A stretch of DNA of 64,000 bases from Methanobacteriales archaeon HGW-Methanobacteriales-1 (GCA_002839705.1 PGYO01000009.1:1-64000); one strand, 5' to 3'. Counted from the first letter of the stretch, positions 18,286 through 27,592 are shown. Notes: a model not told the origin generated them from the letters alone. Numbers and translations are program-made.

Positions 18286-19392
18286 TTATGATTTGTGAGT
18301 TTCATCCAGATATTCTTTTAAACGACTTTTTAAACCATCTGGAACGTTATTATAAAATATATGGTCTGGCATTTGGCCCAAACTAATATCCTGGGCATGT
18401 TGAATAAATTTTTGATCTCTTACGGGTATCTTATCAATATTAATGACGTTTTTATTGGAAAATAATATTAATCGAGGATATAATCTATGTAAAAATGGAA
18501 TGGATTTTCTAATATCCTTTAATAAGGCCAGTGCAAATGATTCTGCTGATACGGGATCGGCACTGGTAAATATCAGGCCTGGTTTCAAATTGACAATATG
18601 TGCTTTGCCAAATTCTAATTTTCCAATTTGAAGAGCATTTCTGTTAGGCCCGAAGGTGGCCTGGGCCTGGGTGGCCACAAAAAGAGTAATTCGAAGTTTT
18701 TCTTTAATAGAATCGCTTATTTCAACAATTTTTTCTATGAAAGTATCTGATTTATCGTCAATAGATTTTAGACTGCTGCCATGGGCCTCATTTTTGATGA
18801 AGTTGTTGAAAGGGCCATTGGCATGGAAATCCATTCGACTGTCATCCCTTAAAATTCCCACCATGTTTTTAAAACCAAGAGTTGCCCCGGCCTGGCTGTG
18901 AGAGCTTAATCGTGGCAAATTAATGATGTGATCAACTTTTTCAATCCACTGGGTTACATGAAATCCATGGGGCCATGATGGAGTATGATTTGACTGATAA
19001 TGAATAAAACCATCATCCCACCCCTCAGATTCAAAACTTATAAATTCATCATCAATAGTACCCATTCCGGATTTAATATAATTATCCTGGGTTTCCCCAT
19101 GGATAACTCCGTAAGGATCGTGAAGCACATCTTTTAGGCCAGATTGATCTCCAATCAAAACCTTTGCCCCATTTTCAGAGAGGATTTCTGAGATTACCTT
19201 AATTGAAAGGGGATGGGTGGTAGACGGATAAGGATCAGGAGAATTCAGGGCCGGCTTTAAGAGAACAATATCTCCTGAGGATAACCATTCTAAATTATTG
19301 GTAGATTTTAAAAGCACATCTTTAATGGATTTACTGATAGAATTAGCCTTAGAATCTGATAATCCCTCAACAAAAACAGTGTTATCATTCAT
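18286..19392 (-). CDS. DUF362 domain protein
   Basis: A 368-residue DUF362 protein. Recognisable blocks are SGDIVLLKPALNSPDPYPSTT, HPLSIKVISEILSENGAKVL with IGDQSG, HIINLPRLSSHSQAGATLGFKN and FNNFIKNEAHGSS. It lacks the C-terminal ferredoxin domain many DUF362 proteins have. The family is often found with Fe-S enzymes, but no biochemical activity is firmly established. It is a single gene, convergent with the MFS gene. Confidence 0.82.
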   Translation of the reverse strand: MNDNTVFVEGLSDSKANSISKSIKDVLLKSTNNLEWLSSGDIVLLKPALNSPDPYPSTTHPLSIKVISEILSENGAKVLIGDQSGLKDVLHDPYGVIHGETQDNYIKSGMGTIDDEFISFESEGWDDGFIHYQSNHTPSWPHGFHVTQWIEKVDHIINLPRLSSHSQAGATLGFKNMVGILRDDSRMDFHANGPFNNFIKNEAHGSSLKSIDDKSDTFIEKIVEISDSIKEKLRITLFVATQAQATFGPNRNALQIGKLEFGKAHIVNLKPGLIFTSADPVSAESFALALLKDIRKSIPFLHRLYPRLILFSNKNVINIDKIPVRDQKFIQHAQDISLGQMPDHIFYNNVPDGLKSRLKEYLDETHKS

Positions 19393-19617
19393 TTCAACAT
19401 CTCTTACTTTAATTGCAACTTAGAACATGGATTATAATCTGTTAATGTTAATTTATTTTTTTTAAACAGTTTTACAGATAGAAAAACATGAATTTTTACT
19501 TAGAAATTAATTATTTTTTTATTTAAATAGAAACCTAACTGGATTAAAGATTTAAAATTAATTTTTGTAATTATTGGTTAGAATTAGTTAAGAATGGTTT
19601 AAAAATTAATAGATATT

Positions 19618-19870
19618 TTATAGAGTTTTAGCAATTTCACTAAATGGTTTAACTTCTCTGAGGTCAACTTCCATTGGCCCGAAGAATTTTTTGATTGTTT
19701 CTTTATTAGGAGCTTTTATTATGAAATAGCCTTTGTGCTGTGCACCTTTATCATTAGGGCAGCTCATATAAGCACCTAATATTTCAATACCTGCATTGCT
19801 AATGTTTTTTTCTGAGAATAGTTCTTTTATCATACCTTTTCCGCTGGGCATGTTCTGCTACAAATAACAT
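19618..19870 (-). pseudogene. Small alpha/beta protein disrupted near its N-terminus
   Basis: A 77-residue frame runs from ATG 19851, but that ATG has no ribosome-binding site. A second, overlapping frame begins at ATG 19870 right after GGTGATAAT and reads MLFVAEHAQ before ending out of frame. Together they look like one protein (MLFVAEH joined to GKGMIKELFSEKNISNAGIE) broken by an indel around 19845-19852. The body (ILGAYMSCPNDKGAQHKGYF, then FFGPMEVDLREVKPFSE) resembles small ferredoxin-like dimeric alpha/beta-barrel proteins of unknown function. It may be a true mutation or an assembly error. Confidence 0.6.
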
Positions 19871-20071
19871 ATTATCACCAATATTATTATTAACTTCAAG
19901 GACTATAAAGATTTTCCAATTAATTATACCAAAATATAATTAACACGAAAAAACATTTAAAATAATATTTAGGATTAATATTGCTTCAAAATGACAATCA
20001 AGTTTATTTTATCTTAAAAAATATTAGTGTATAAAATTAATAAATTAAAGAATACAAAATGGTGAAATTAA

Positions 20072-20266
20072 ATGAGTACTGAAAAAAATGAAGCAGAAAA
20101 TCTATTAATTCAGGCCCGCACTTGCAAAGTTGACTTAATTGCCCTACTTGAGAAAATAGATCAGGAACTGGAAAATGATAAACGCAATAAAACTGCATTG
20201 GAAGCTAAAAGGGTAGTGAAGGATAGATTAGCTGTTAAAGAAACCATGACGGGGATTCCTCAATAA
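20072..20266 (+). CDS. Small conserved-looking helical protein
   Basis: A 64-residue, highly charged protein, probably all alpha-helical, with a single Cys (ARTCKVDLIALLEKIDQEL). GGTGA sits 8 bases before the ATG. No domain is recognised. Regular codon use and a good ribosome-binding site argue it is real. Confidence 0.6.
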   Translation: MSTEKNEAENLLIQARTCKVDLIALLEKIDQELENDKRNKTALEAKRVVKDRLAVKETMTGIPQ

Positions 20267-20348
20267 TCAGTTATCTATCTTTTTCATCTATTGATAATGT
20301 TGAATTTTTGCTTGAAATTCATCTTTTTTTTAAAATAAACCATATAAA

Positions 20349-21008
20349 CTATTTCAAAGCTTCTTCAAAGGCATCACTATGATGTCCTGAGGCCAACTGC
20401 TTTTTACATTCTTCATCTGAAAATAATCTCATTTTTGCTGCTCTACAAGGATAATGCTGCAATTTAAGACCGGCTTCTGTGGGAAGGTTTTCAGGATCTG
20501 GAACTTGACCCGCATATTTTTCATTAATATAATCGGCCACAAAGGCGGTGGATCCACAAGGGGAAGTTCTTAAAACATCCACGCCTTTCAGTTTGTTTCC
20601 ATCTAATACCAATTCAATCTTAGGCTTCCCAATTTTTGATACAAACTCATCAAAGGCAGTATTACCATTTTCTTCCAGCTCACACATTATATATGGGCAG
20701 GTGACATTTCCATATCTTTCCAACTGATTTTTAAACCCTTCACCATTCCAGGCAGCAACAATAATCCAGTCAACATTTTTATTGATCATATGGATCAGAT
20801 CCAAGGTAACATCCGGGTGGGTGGTATAGGTTATTAGTATATTGGCTTCTTTTATTTTACTTAATAAGTTTTCAGGAATTTCTAACTCATCCATAAACGT
20901 AGATGATGGTTTTTCCAGTTCTATAAACTCGGCATCAAATTCCATTTGTATAGTTTCATAGGCCCGGTCGCCATATGGTCCGTCGGTAACAATTACCACT
21001 TTTAACAT
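20349..21008 (-). CDS. DUF166 protein
   Basis: A 219-residue protein of the methanogen-enriched DUF166 family, recognised from the opening VVIVTDGPYGDRAYETI, the WIIVAAWNGEGF region, and the Cys-containing LRTSPCGSTAFVADYI and HYPCRAAKMRL segments. These cysteines may bind a metal or Fe-S cluster; this is inference. The start is ATG 21008, 7 bases after GGAGG; a TTG six bases earlier is too close to it. It lies 53 bases after arsC on the same strand, suggesting cotranscription and a possible link to arsenic or redox stress. Confidence 0.8.
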   Translation of the reverse strand: MLKVVIVTDGPYGDRAYETIQMEFDAEFIELEKPSSTFMDELEIPENLLSKIKEANILITYTTHPDVTLDLIHMINKNVDWIIVAAWNGEGFKNQLERYGNVTCPYIMCELEENGNTAFDEFVSKIGKPKIELVLDGNKLKGVDVLRTSPCGSTAFVADYINEKYAGQVPDPENLPTEAGLKLQHYPCRAAKMRLFSDEECKKQLASGHHSDAFEEALK

Positions 21009-21061
21009 GTTCAATCCTCCAGAATTATAGATATATTTTTAAATAATTTTACTAGTTAATG

Positions 21062-21577
21062 CTAGCAACAAGAATCATCATTGCTTTTATTTATTTGATT
21101 TAGATCACAACAGCCTGATTTTTTACAATTATCATCTTCAGTTTTATTAATCTGATAATTATATAACTCCTGAACCCAATCTCCTAATTCATCCCGCATA
21201 TTTCTGTAAAATTCCACTCTTTCTTCTTTATTACCTTCAAACGAAGATAAATCTTCAAAGGGCTGTTTGAAATATTTTTTACCACCAATAAAGAAGGGGC
21301 AGGCATTGTATGGATTTCCACATATGGTAACAACATAATCGAATTCCTGGCCTTCATAGTCTTTTAAACTATTTGATAATTGTTTAGAAATGTCAATTTC
21401 AATTTCAGCCATTACCTCTATTGCCATAGATTCTATTTCTCGTGGGTCACTCCCGGCACTAAAAACATCAAATTCTTCTCCATAAAAATGCTGGAAAAAT
21501 CCTTCGGCCATCTGGGACCGGGCTGAATTGTGGATGCACATGAACAAAATTCTTTCTTTTTCAGATTCAATTACCAT
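21062..21577 (-). CDS. arsC: Arsenate reductase ArsC-like (low-MW phosphatase family)
   Basis: The P-loop CIHNSARS (C-x5-R-S) and SAGSDP block place this in the thioredoxin-coupled ArsC/low-molecular-weight tyrosine phosphatase family. The second redox pair is likely in VVTICGNPYNACPF. It should reduce arsenate to arsenite by a Cys relay. Unusually, the C-terminus carries an extra tail of about 25 residues with five cysteines (CKKSGCC ... DDSCC). ATG 21577 is taken as the start; GTG 21586 is possible. The divergent ArsR regulator about 350 bases away and the downstream DUF166 gene support an arsenic-response locus. No arsenite pump is in the window. Confidence 0.85.
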   Translation of the reverse strand: MVIESEKERILFMCIHNSARSQMAEGFFQHFYGEEFDVFSAGSDPREIESMAIEVMAEIEIDISKQLSNSLKDYEGQEFDYVVTICGNPYNACPFFIGGKKYFKQPFEDLSSFEGNKEERVEFYRNMRDELGDWVQELYNYQINKTEDDNCKKSGCCDLNQINKSNDDSCC

Positions 21578-21586
21578 AATTCTCAC

Positions 21587-21931
21587 TCTTAAAATTAGAT
21601 AAATTGTTTAATAAACACGATTAGAGTTTTAATTTACAATAAAATTTATTCAAGGAATTAACAATATTTAATAAATGGCCAGTGGAAATTGAGGAATAGA
21701 GATAATGCACTGGCCATAATTTGATCTTTACCTGAAAGATATTATCAAATCCTTTTTTGAGATATATTAAATAGAAAGTCACATTTCAAAACAATTCGAA
21801 TTCTAATATTATTACTAGGGGAACTATTTAATCAACATTGAATCGTGATATAACCATTTATTTGAGAAAATAGTAAATAATAGAAATTTAATAATTAAAA
21901 TTATAATCATTGTATATTTAGAGGCTTTTTC
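21587..21931. other. arsC/arsR intergenic region
   Basis: A 345-base divergent promoter region. It holds two stable inverted repeats (described separately as a candidate structured RNA) and otherwise AT-rich sequence that should contain the promoters of both genes. Confidence 0.6.
21675..21760 (+). ncRNA. Candidate structured RNA or leader: two hairpins
   Basis: ATGGCCAGTG (21675-21684) and CACTGGCCAT (21708-21717) form a perfect 10-bp stem with a 23-base loop. Two bases later, ATTTGAT/ATCAAAT (21719-21725, 21744-21750) enclose ATCTTT/AAAGAT, followed by CCTTTTTTG. Read on the plus strand this is a hairpin plus a terminator-like hairpin. It could be a small RNA, an arsC leader on the minus strand, or a decayed mobile end. 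Strand and transcription are not established. Confidence 0.3.
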
Positions 21932-22294
21932 ATGAAAATCAATCGTTGTTGTCCTACTGATCCGGAAATGAAAATGAATTGGGAGAATGAACTCCAAGAA
22001 GACTCCCATTCTCTTAAAAATCCAAATATTAATGAAACTGCTTCTTTACTTAAAATACTAAGCAATCCTTCTCGATTAAAAATGGTTCTTTTACTATCTA
22101 AAAGGGATCACTGTGTTTGTGAATTTGTTATTTTATTGAATGAAAAACAGAATTTAATCTCTTATAATTTGGGAATTCTAAAAAAACATGATATGGTTGA
22201 TTCCTACTATAGTTCCAAGGATAAATATTATACCTTAAATGAAAAGGCCGTAAATATAGTTCGATGTTTGAAACAGAATATAATTCTTGGCTGA
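21932..22294 (+). CDS. arsR: ArsR-family arsenic-responsive repressor
   Basis: A 120-residue winged-helix repressor. The HTH core is LLKILSNPSRLKMVLLLS ... LISYNLGILKKHDMVDS. The metalloid-sensing CxC motif is intact as DHCVCEF, matching the ELCVC motif of ArsR proteins. A second Cys pair, CCP, lies at residues 6-7. These are expected to bind As(III) or Sb(III) and release DNA. It is divergent from arsC, which it should control. No other resistance genes are present. Confidence 0.88.
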   Translation: MKINRCCPTDPEMKMNWENELQEDSHSLKNPNINETASLLKILSNPSRLKMVLLLSKRDHCVCEFVILLNEKQNLISYNLGILKKHDMVDSYYSSKDKYYTLNEKAVNIVRCLKQNIILG

Positions 22295-22375
22295 GATAAA
22301 TAGTTAATTATAAATTAATTTTTATTTGTTGTTTTAATTAATTATATAATAATTAATTAGAAAACTTATTATTCT

Positions 22376-23626
22376 ATGAAAAATAATTCAATCATAATAG
22401 GAGTGATTGAGATAATTTTAGATTTTTTTGAGCAAGTTTTTGTTTTTATAATTTTTCCTGGGCTTTTATATTTTCTAATAGGCTTTTTTTATCATTATTA
22501 TAGAAATAAAACTTATCTGAATATCATAATCGAATCTATTATTATAGGATTCTTATTTGGGTTTTTTACCAGAGTTGAAGGAGTCGGCTGGATAGAATGG
22601 ACTATAATTTGTATATTAATAGTATTATTTAGTGGTTTTTTTGCGCGTATAATCCGGGAATCTTCTAATTCAAAATCAGCTGAAAATGATTATAAAAAAG
22701 ATAATAAAACCGATTATAATGCTAATATTAAGAGAATAACCTATAAAGAGCATAAATTGAAAAAAGAGAATAATATTGAAGATAAAGTTCTAAAATTACA
22801 TCTAAAGAAAAAACAGGAAGATGTTGAGAATCTAATTCAACAATTAAATGATAATAGATGGCAAAGAAGGTACAAGGCCATAATATCCTTGATGAATATT
22901 GGGGATAGCACTGCGATAGATGATGTAAGAAAATTACTTGATGATGAAAATCATACGGTTCAAGAAACAGCTGCCACTTATCTTAGATTAAATGATGCTT
23001 TTCCGAAAACTAGGCTAGAAGATATAGAATTATATCCATATAGTATTGAAAAACCTTACACTCGCATTAAAAGAATTTCGGCCCATTCTGATTATTCTTT
23101 GGATTCAAAAGCTGTTAAAATAGAAGATGTTGATTCTAAATTAAGAGAAGAGGCTGCAAATTTAGGAGCAAATGCTATAATTGGGGTTAATCACACATAT
23201 AACATTTTTAAACGAAATAAAATTCTTAAAGGCCAAGGAAGCGCGGTTTTAATTAAAGACTTGAAAAATGTGGAAAAAGCTAAAGATTCAGGTTGGATTT
23301 TCTTTTATTGGGGTCTTTTTTGCATATTACAGTTTTTTAAATATGATTTACTGATTTTTATTCCAGTAGGGATTTTTACAATTATTTATGGATTTTTTGT
23401 TAGGAGGGGTTATAAAAATAAAACTTATCTTCTGTCTTTTCTATCTGTGGTGATTTTATCCGCAGCAATATGGACATATAATATTCTTAAAAATGGTTTT
23501 AAATATCCTGATTTTTATATTATCACAAGCATCTTTGTGATTACAATAGTTATCTTCTTTTATGAATATCTTAAAAGAAAAAACAATACTAATTTACCTT
23601 GGAAAGATCAATGGGGCTTTAATTAA
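22376..23626 (+). CDS. Membrane protein with HEAT-like repeat and YbjQ-like domain
   Basis: A 416-residue protein with an unusual order: two to three N-terminal membrane helices (about 10-90), a charged linker, a HEAT-like segment (NRWQRRYKAIISLMNIGDST, then VRKLLDDENHTVQETAATYL), a YbjQ/DUF74-like domain (residues about 225-300, LREEAANLGANAIIGVNHTY), then four C-terminal helices. YbjQ-like domains form pentamers and may bind metals. I know no function for this combination. It follows arsR by about 80 bases but has its own AT-rich upstream region. Confidence 0.65.
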   Translation: MKNNSIIIGVIEIILDFFEQVFVFIIFPGLLYFLIGFFYHYYRNKTYLNIIIESIIIGFLFGFFTRVEGVGWIEWTIICILIVLFSGFFARIIRESSNSKSAENDYKKDNKTDYNANIKRITYKEHKLKKENNIEDKVLKLHLKKKQEDVENLIQQLNDNRWQRRYKAIISLMNIGDSTAIDDVRKLLDDENHTVQETAATYLRLNDAFPKTRLEDIELYPYSIEKPYTRIKRISAHSDYSLDSKAVKIEDVDSKLREEAANLGANAIIGVNHTYNIFKRNKILKGQGSAVLIKDLKNVEKAKDSGWIFFYWGLFCILQFFKYDLLIFIPVGIFTIIYGFFVRRGYKNKTYLLSFLSVVILSAAIWTYNILKNGFKYPDFYIITSIFVITIVIFFYEYLKRKNNTNLPWKDQWGFN

Positions 23627-23693
23627 TACGTAAATTAATAAATTAAATATTATACTAATCAAAAATAATGAATTTGATGATCATCATCAAAAT

Positions 23694-24545
23694 CTATTCT
23701 CCTAATTCCCTTAAATTGGCCTGAAAACTACGCTCCACAATAGGATTAGCAGCCATTTCAGGAATTCCCAGTTCTTTTAAAACCTTTTTAGTAAATTCCA
23801 GTGAATTAGCATCCTCTTCATTTTCAGAAACTTGGGCCACCGTATCATTTATTGTTTTTAGATAATCAATAGCTTCTTCAAAAATTAGATACAATTCATC
23901 GCCTTGCTGTGGATCATCCCAGGAAGATAAAAGCCATTTCAACTTTTCTATATCTTTTAACTTCTGAACTGAATCTAATGAGGCCCTATAGTCATCATAA
24001 ATAGGTAATCCTCCTTTAAGGGGAATGGCATCTCCACTAAATAATATTTTTTCTTCCCTTAAAAATATGGAAATAGAGCCATTAGAATGGCCTGGGGTAT
24101 GGATAACCTTTAAATTTAATTTCCCATCCAATTCAAATTCATCTCCATCTTCCAGGACAATGTCAACCTCCACAGGCCCATCCAATAGAGAATGGAAGTT
24201 AGGAACTGGTCTTTCTTTGAATTGTAAATCAATATCTTCAATCCATTCTTTTTCGCCACTATGGGCGGCCACTTCACAGTATGTTTTTCTTTTTATAGAA
24301 CTGGCAGAACCAATATGGTCTGGGTGGGAATGGGTTAAAATCAGCAAAGTTAGATCTTCAGGATCTAATCCAATCTCTTCCATATAATCAAAGATTATCT
24401 CTTCTGAGTTTTTTACACCACTGTCAATGAGAACTAAAGTGTCTCCAGCTATTAAATAAGAGTATACAAATCTTTCCAGTATTCCCGTCTCGGTTTTTAT
24501 TTCAAATGGTATTTTTAAAGCGTGAACATATTTACTAATCTGCAT
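23694..24545 (-). CDS. MBL-fold metallo-hydrolase
   Basis: A 283-residue metallo-beta-lactamase fold protein. The metal-binding motif is THSHPDHIG; later ligands are in HTPGHSNGS (His) and FSGDAIP (Asp). A helical C-terminal extension (about 200-283) follows the catalytic domain. The overall look is of glyoxalase II-like or lactonase-like hydrolases; the substrate is unknown. Monocistronic. Confidence 0.88.
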   Translation of the reverse strand: MQISKYVHALKIPFEIKTETGILERFVYSYLIAGDTLVLIDSGVKNSEEIIFDYMEEIGLDPEDLTLLILTHSHPDHIGSASSIKRKTYCEVAAHSGEKEWIEDIDLQFKERPVPNFHSLLDGPVEVDIVLEDGDEFELDGKLNLKVIHTPGHSNGSISIFLREEKILFSGDAIPLKGGLPIYDDYRASLDSVQKLKDIEKLKWLLSSWDDPQQGDELYLIFEEAIDYLKTINDTVAQVSENEEDANSLEFTKKVLKELGIPEMAANPIVERSFQANLRELGE

Positions 24546-24784
24546 TATAATTTACTCCCTGAATTTTATTCTTTATATTCAATATGGTGACGGCTATGAT
24601 TAAAGTTTTTAATAAAAACGACTCAAAATCATGTTTATTATCTCATCAATAGTCACTGGATGAAAAAATCTTTTACTTTTAGAAATTCACCACGGGTGAA
24701 AAATCATCTTCAAATTATTTCCAGTTCTAATTAAAACAATGTTAAACAATTATATTATTTTAAACTAATATCTATAGTGATACT

Positions 24785-25567
24785 ATGAAAATTCTACGAT
24801 TTACAGGAAAAGAGGCCCTAGGCGAACCAAAAATTGGAGTCTTAATCAATGGAAAAGTTGTGGAAATAGGCCCATCTCTATTTGATTTCCCATTATCTGA
24901 AAAAGATTTAGATAAAAAACAAGAATATTTGCTGGAGGATATTAAAATTCTTCCTCCCGTTTCTCCATCTAAAGTTGTGGCTGTGGGATTAAATTACCAT
25001 GATCATGCGGTAGAATTGAATATGAAGATTCCAGATGAACCTATTATTTTTATTAAACCTTCTACTACGGTTATAGGGCATGAAGATAATATTATTTACC
25101 CACCTCAGAGTGAAAATGTTCACTACGAGGCCGAACTGGCTATTGTTATTTCTAAAAAAGCAGAAAAAGTATCAGAAGAAGATGCCATGGACTATGTTTT
25201 GGGTTATACTATCCTTAATGATGTTACGGCCCGTGATTTACAGGAAACTGATGGTCAATGGACCAGATCCAAAAGTTTTAATACTTTTTGCCCATTAGGC
25301 CCATGTATTGAGACAGATGTAAATCCACATGATAGGAATATTTCTTTAAGGGTCAATGGTGAATTGAAACAGGATTCTAATACTGAGAATCTAATATTCT
25401 CTGTAGAAAAGATTATTAATTTTATCTCAAATATAATGACTTTAAATCCTGGAGATGTAATTGCTACGGGTACTCCTCCAGGTGTGGGCAGCTTACAAGT
25501 GGGAGACATTGTAGAAGTAGAAATAGAGGGTATTGGTATTTTAAAAAATGTAGTTAGTTCACCATAG
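24785..25567 (+). CDS. Fumarylacetoacetate hydrolase family protein
   Basis: A 260-residue FAH-fold enzyme. A short N-terminal beta domain is followed by the catalytic domain with SKVVAVGLNYHDHAVELN, the metal ligands in VHYEAELAIVI, GYTILNDVTARDLQ and the oxyanion region SKSFNTFCPLGP. The C-terminus has IATGTPPGVG, typical of 2-hydroxyhepta-2,4-diene-1,7-dioate isomerase/acylpyruvase-like members. It is likely a hydrolase or decarboxylase of a 2-oxo acid. It is flanked by oppositely oriented MBL hydrolases. Confidence 0.87.
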   Translation: MKILRFTGKEALGEPKIGVLINGKVVEIGPSLFDFPLSEKDLDKKQEYLLEDIKILPPVSPSKVVAVGLNYHDHAVELNMKIPDEPIIFIKPSTTVIGHEDNIIYPPQSENVHYEAELAIVISKKAEKVSEEDAMDYVLGYTILNDVTARDLQETDGQWTRSKSFNTFCPLGPCIETDVNPHDRNISLRVNGELKQDSNTENLIFSVEKIINFISNIMTLNPGDVIATGTPPGVGSLQVGDIVEVEIEGIGILKNVVSSP

Positions 25568-25625
25568 CCCGTGGGTTAAATTATTATTTCACTTTTATAT
25601 TAATTTTTTAGAAACTTTCATTTAA

Positions 25626-26330
25626 TTAATTCCTATTATTTTTGGCGTACTGTTTTTTCAGTAAATTTACAGAAATTTCTGTCCCATGGCCTGGTAAGTA
25701 GGTCACACAACCAGTTTCAAGGAGTTTTCCCCAGCTTTGAATCATTAATTGAGTATCATCGGCAAAAGGTGGATATACTGACCATTTAAAAACTCCAAAC
25801 ATAGCATCCCCCACAATGGCCAATTCATCATCAATTATTAGGCTGATAGACCCGGGAGAGTGGCCAGGAGTAGGTATGATGTATGCCTGGAATCCAAATT
25901 TATTTAAATCAAATTTTTCATCAACTGCAATGTCCAGATGAACTGGATCATAATTGTATCTGCTTTGAATTCTTTTTCCAATGAAATTAATTAAAAATCT
26001 GGTTAGAATATTAGTTCCCTTGGGCAAGGGACTGTCTCCATTTTTTAAATAATTTGCTTCACACTCATGAACGATTACTTTGCAGTTATATTTCTCTTTA
26101 ATTTTGGTAGCATTTTCGCAATGGTCAAAATGAGTATGGGTCAGTATTAAGCAGGATAACTGGTTTTCACCCAGAATTCCATCCAAATTTTTACTTAATT
26201 TTTTCCAGGAGCTTGCTCTACCCGTATCTATTAAAAAGAATTTATCATTTGAGGAAACTAAAAAAGAATTACTTCTGCCAGATAGAACTTGATAAATGAT
26301 CAATCCATGGCTTGTTATCCATTTTTTCAT
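25626..26330 (-). CDS. MBL-fold metallo-hydrolase
   Basis: A 234-residue metallo-beta-lactamase fold protein with the motif THTHFDHCEN, later ligands in PTPGHSPGSIS and IVGDAMFG, and the final His in YLPGHGTEIS. It is shorter than the neighbouring MBL protein at 23.7-24.5 kb and clearly a separate subfamily, so not a recent duplicate. The substrate is unknown. Confidence 0.87.
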   Translation of the reverse strand: MKKWITSHGLIIYQVLSGRSNSFLVSSNDKFFLIDTGRASSWKKLSKNLDGILGENQLSCLILTHTHFDHCENATKIKEKYNCKVIVHECEANYLKNGDSPLPKGTNILTRFLINFIGKRIQSRYNYDPVHLDIAVDEKFDLNKFGFQAYIIPTPGHSPGSISLIIDDELAIVGDAMFGVFKWSVYPPFADDTQLMIQSWGKLLETGCVTYLPGHGTEISVNLLKKQYAKNNRN

Positions 26331-26558
26331 TTTTTTATCCCTTTATTTTGAACTTAATAAGATTTAATCCATATTTTATTAAATTTTATATTTTAAATAC
26401 GGTTTTATAATAGTTAATTCATTTTTAAGTTGGTATTGGCCTATATATTTTTAATTTTTTCTTCTAAAAATCATTATAAATTAATTTAATCCAGAATCAA
26501 TTATTATTCAATAAAAAAATTATTATATATGTCTTGATATAGTATTAATAGTGATTTC

Positions 26559-26999
26559 ATGATAAAAATTAATGAAAAAGCTCCAGTAACCGCCCGAGCT
26601 AAGATAGAAATTAATGCCGACCCCGAATTAGTTTGGAAAATTATGGTAAATATAGAAGAATGGCCCCGATGGAATCCGGAAATAAAGTCTGCTGCTATTT
26701 TTGGCGATTTAAGTGTAGGTACTAAGTTTAAGTGGAAAGCAGGGCCGGGAACAATTACTTCACAGATTTTGGAAGTGGATCCTCCTAAAACTCTGGCATG
26801 GAAAGGAAAAACAATGGGAATAAAAGCGATTCACCTATGGAATATTGATTTTATTAATGAAAAGACTGTGGTAAGCACTGAAGAGTCATGGGATGGCATT
26901 ATTGTACATTTAATGAAAGGAACAATGCAAAAATCCCTGCAAAAATCAATTAATGCTGGTTTAAAATATTTAAAAATCGAATCTGAAAAGAATAGATAG
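26559..26999 (+). CDS. SRPBCC (START/Bet v1-like) protein
   Basis: A 146-residue polyketide-cyclase/dehydrase-like protein: ARAKIEINADPELVWKIMVN, EEWPRWNPEIKSAAIFGD, FKWKAGPGTITSQILEVDPP and a C-terminal amphipathic helix. These proteins have a deep hydrophobic ligand pocket. GTGAT precedes the ATG. No ligand or partner is evident. Confidence 0.85.
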   Translation: MIKINEKAPVTARAKIEINADPELVWKIMVNIEEWPRWNPEIKSAAIFGDLSVGTKFKWKAGPGTITSQILEVDPPKTLAWKGKTMGIKAIHLWNIDFINEKTVVSTEESWDGIIVHLMKGTMQKSLQKSINAGLKYLKIESEKNR

Positions 27000-27048
27000 A
27001 AAAAACAATAAATGATTAATTCAAAATCAATTAATATTTTTACCAGTA

Positions 27049-27543
27049 ATGCCCATATTAAACACAGTGATCAAATTGAATGAAGAATCAAACAATAATA
27101 GTAAAAATTCCATCAATTTAAAAAGATTTTTAAAGGAAAAAGAACCTAAAAAACCAGAGTTTATTATAGCCATAATTGTGAATATTATTTTGTTATATGT
27201 GGTTAATAACCTGGTTTCCTGGAATATATCGTTTATCACGGCTTCTTTCAATGATATTTTGTGGATTTTGAATATTTCCATAGTTGCGAATATTGTGGCC
27301 AATATTATATTCCTAATTTACTTTTCGGGTTGGTTAAAAAGTTTAATTCAAATTTTACTCAACATACTCGGTATTTTAGTAATTTATTATCTTTATGTGA
27401 TATTTCCATTCGTGTTTTCCAACATCTGGATAACTTGGGGACTGGGAATAGCTTTGATACTTGCTCTTTTTGGTATGGTAATAGCCATTTTTATTGAAGC
27501 TGCAAGATTCATTTTGATTTATATTATTAAAATAGATAATTAG
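27049..27543 (+). CDS. Four-helix membrane protein of unknown function
   Basis: A 164-residue protein with a charged N-terminal segment (about 1-40) then four hydrophobic helices (about 41-58, 70-96, 99-122, 128-158). No family is recognised and no strong ribosome-binding site precedes the ATG. It is followed by a hairpin terminator. Confidence 0.6.
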   Translation: MPILNTVIKLNEESNNNSKNSINLKRFLKEKEPKKPEFIIAIIVNIILLYVVNNLVSWNISFITASFNDILWILNISIVANIVANIIFLIYFSGWLKSLIQILLNILGILVIYYLYVIFPFVFSNIWITWGLGIALILALFGMVIAIFIEAARFILIYIIKIDN

Positions 27544-27555
27544 GGATATAACTTT

Positions 27556-27592
27556 AAATAGTCCCTTTAAACTATTTTTTATTTTTATTTTA
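27556..27592 (+). terminator. Hairpin and T-rich tract after the membrane-protein gene
   Basis: AAATAGT (27556-27562) pairs with ACTATTT (27571-27577) over an 8-base loop and is followed by T-rich sequence that runs up to the end of the convergent peptidase gene. Confidence 0.6.

Noticed and set aside
27027-27302. A minus-strand open frame of about 90 residues
   Set aside because: It lies opposite the membrane-protein gene and has no domain or ribosome-binding site; hydrophobic codons on one strand create it.
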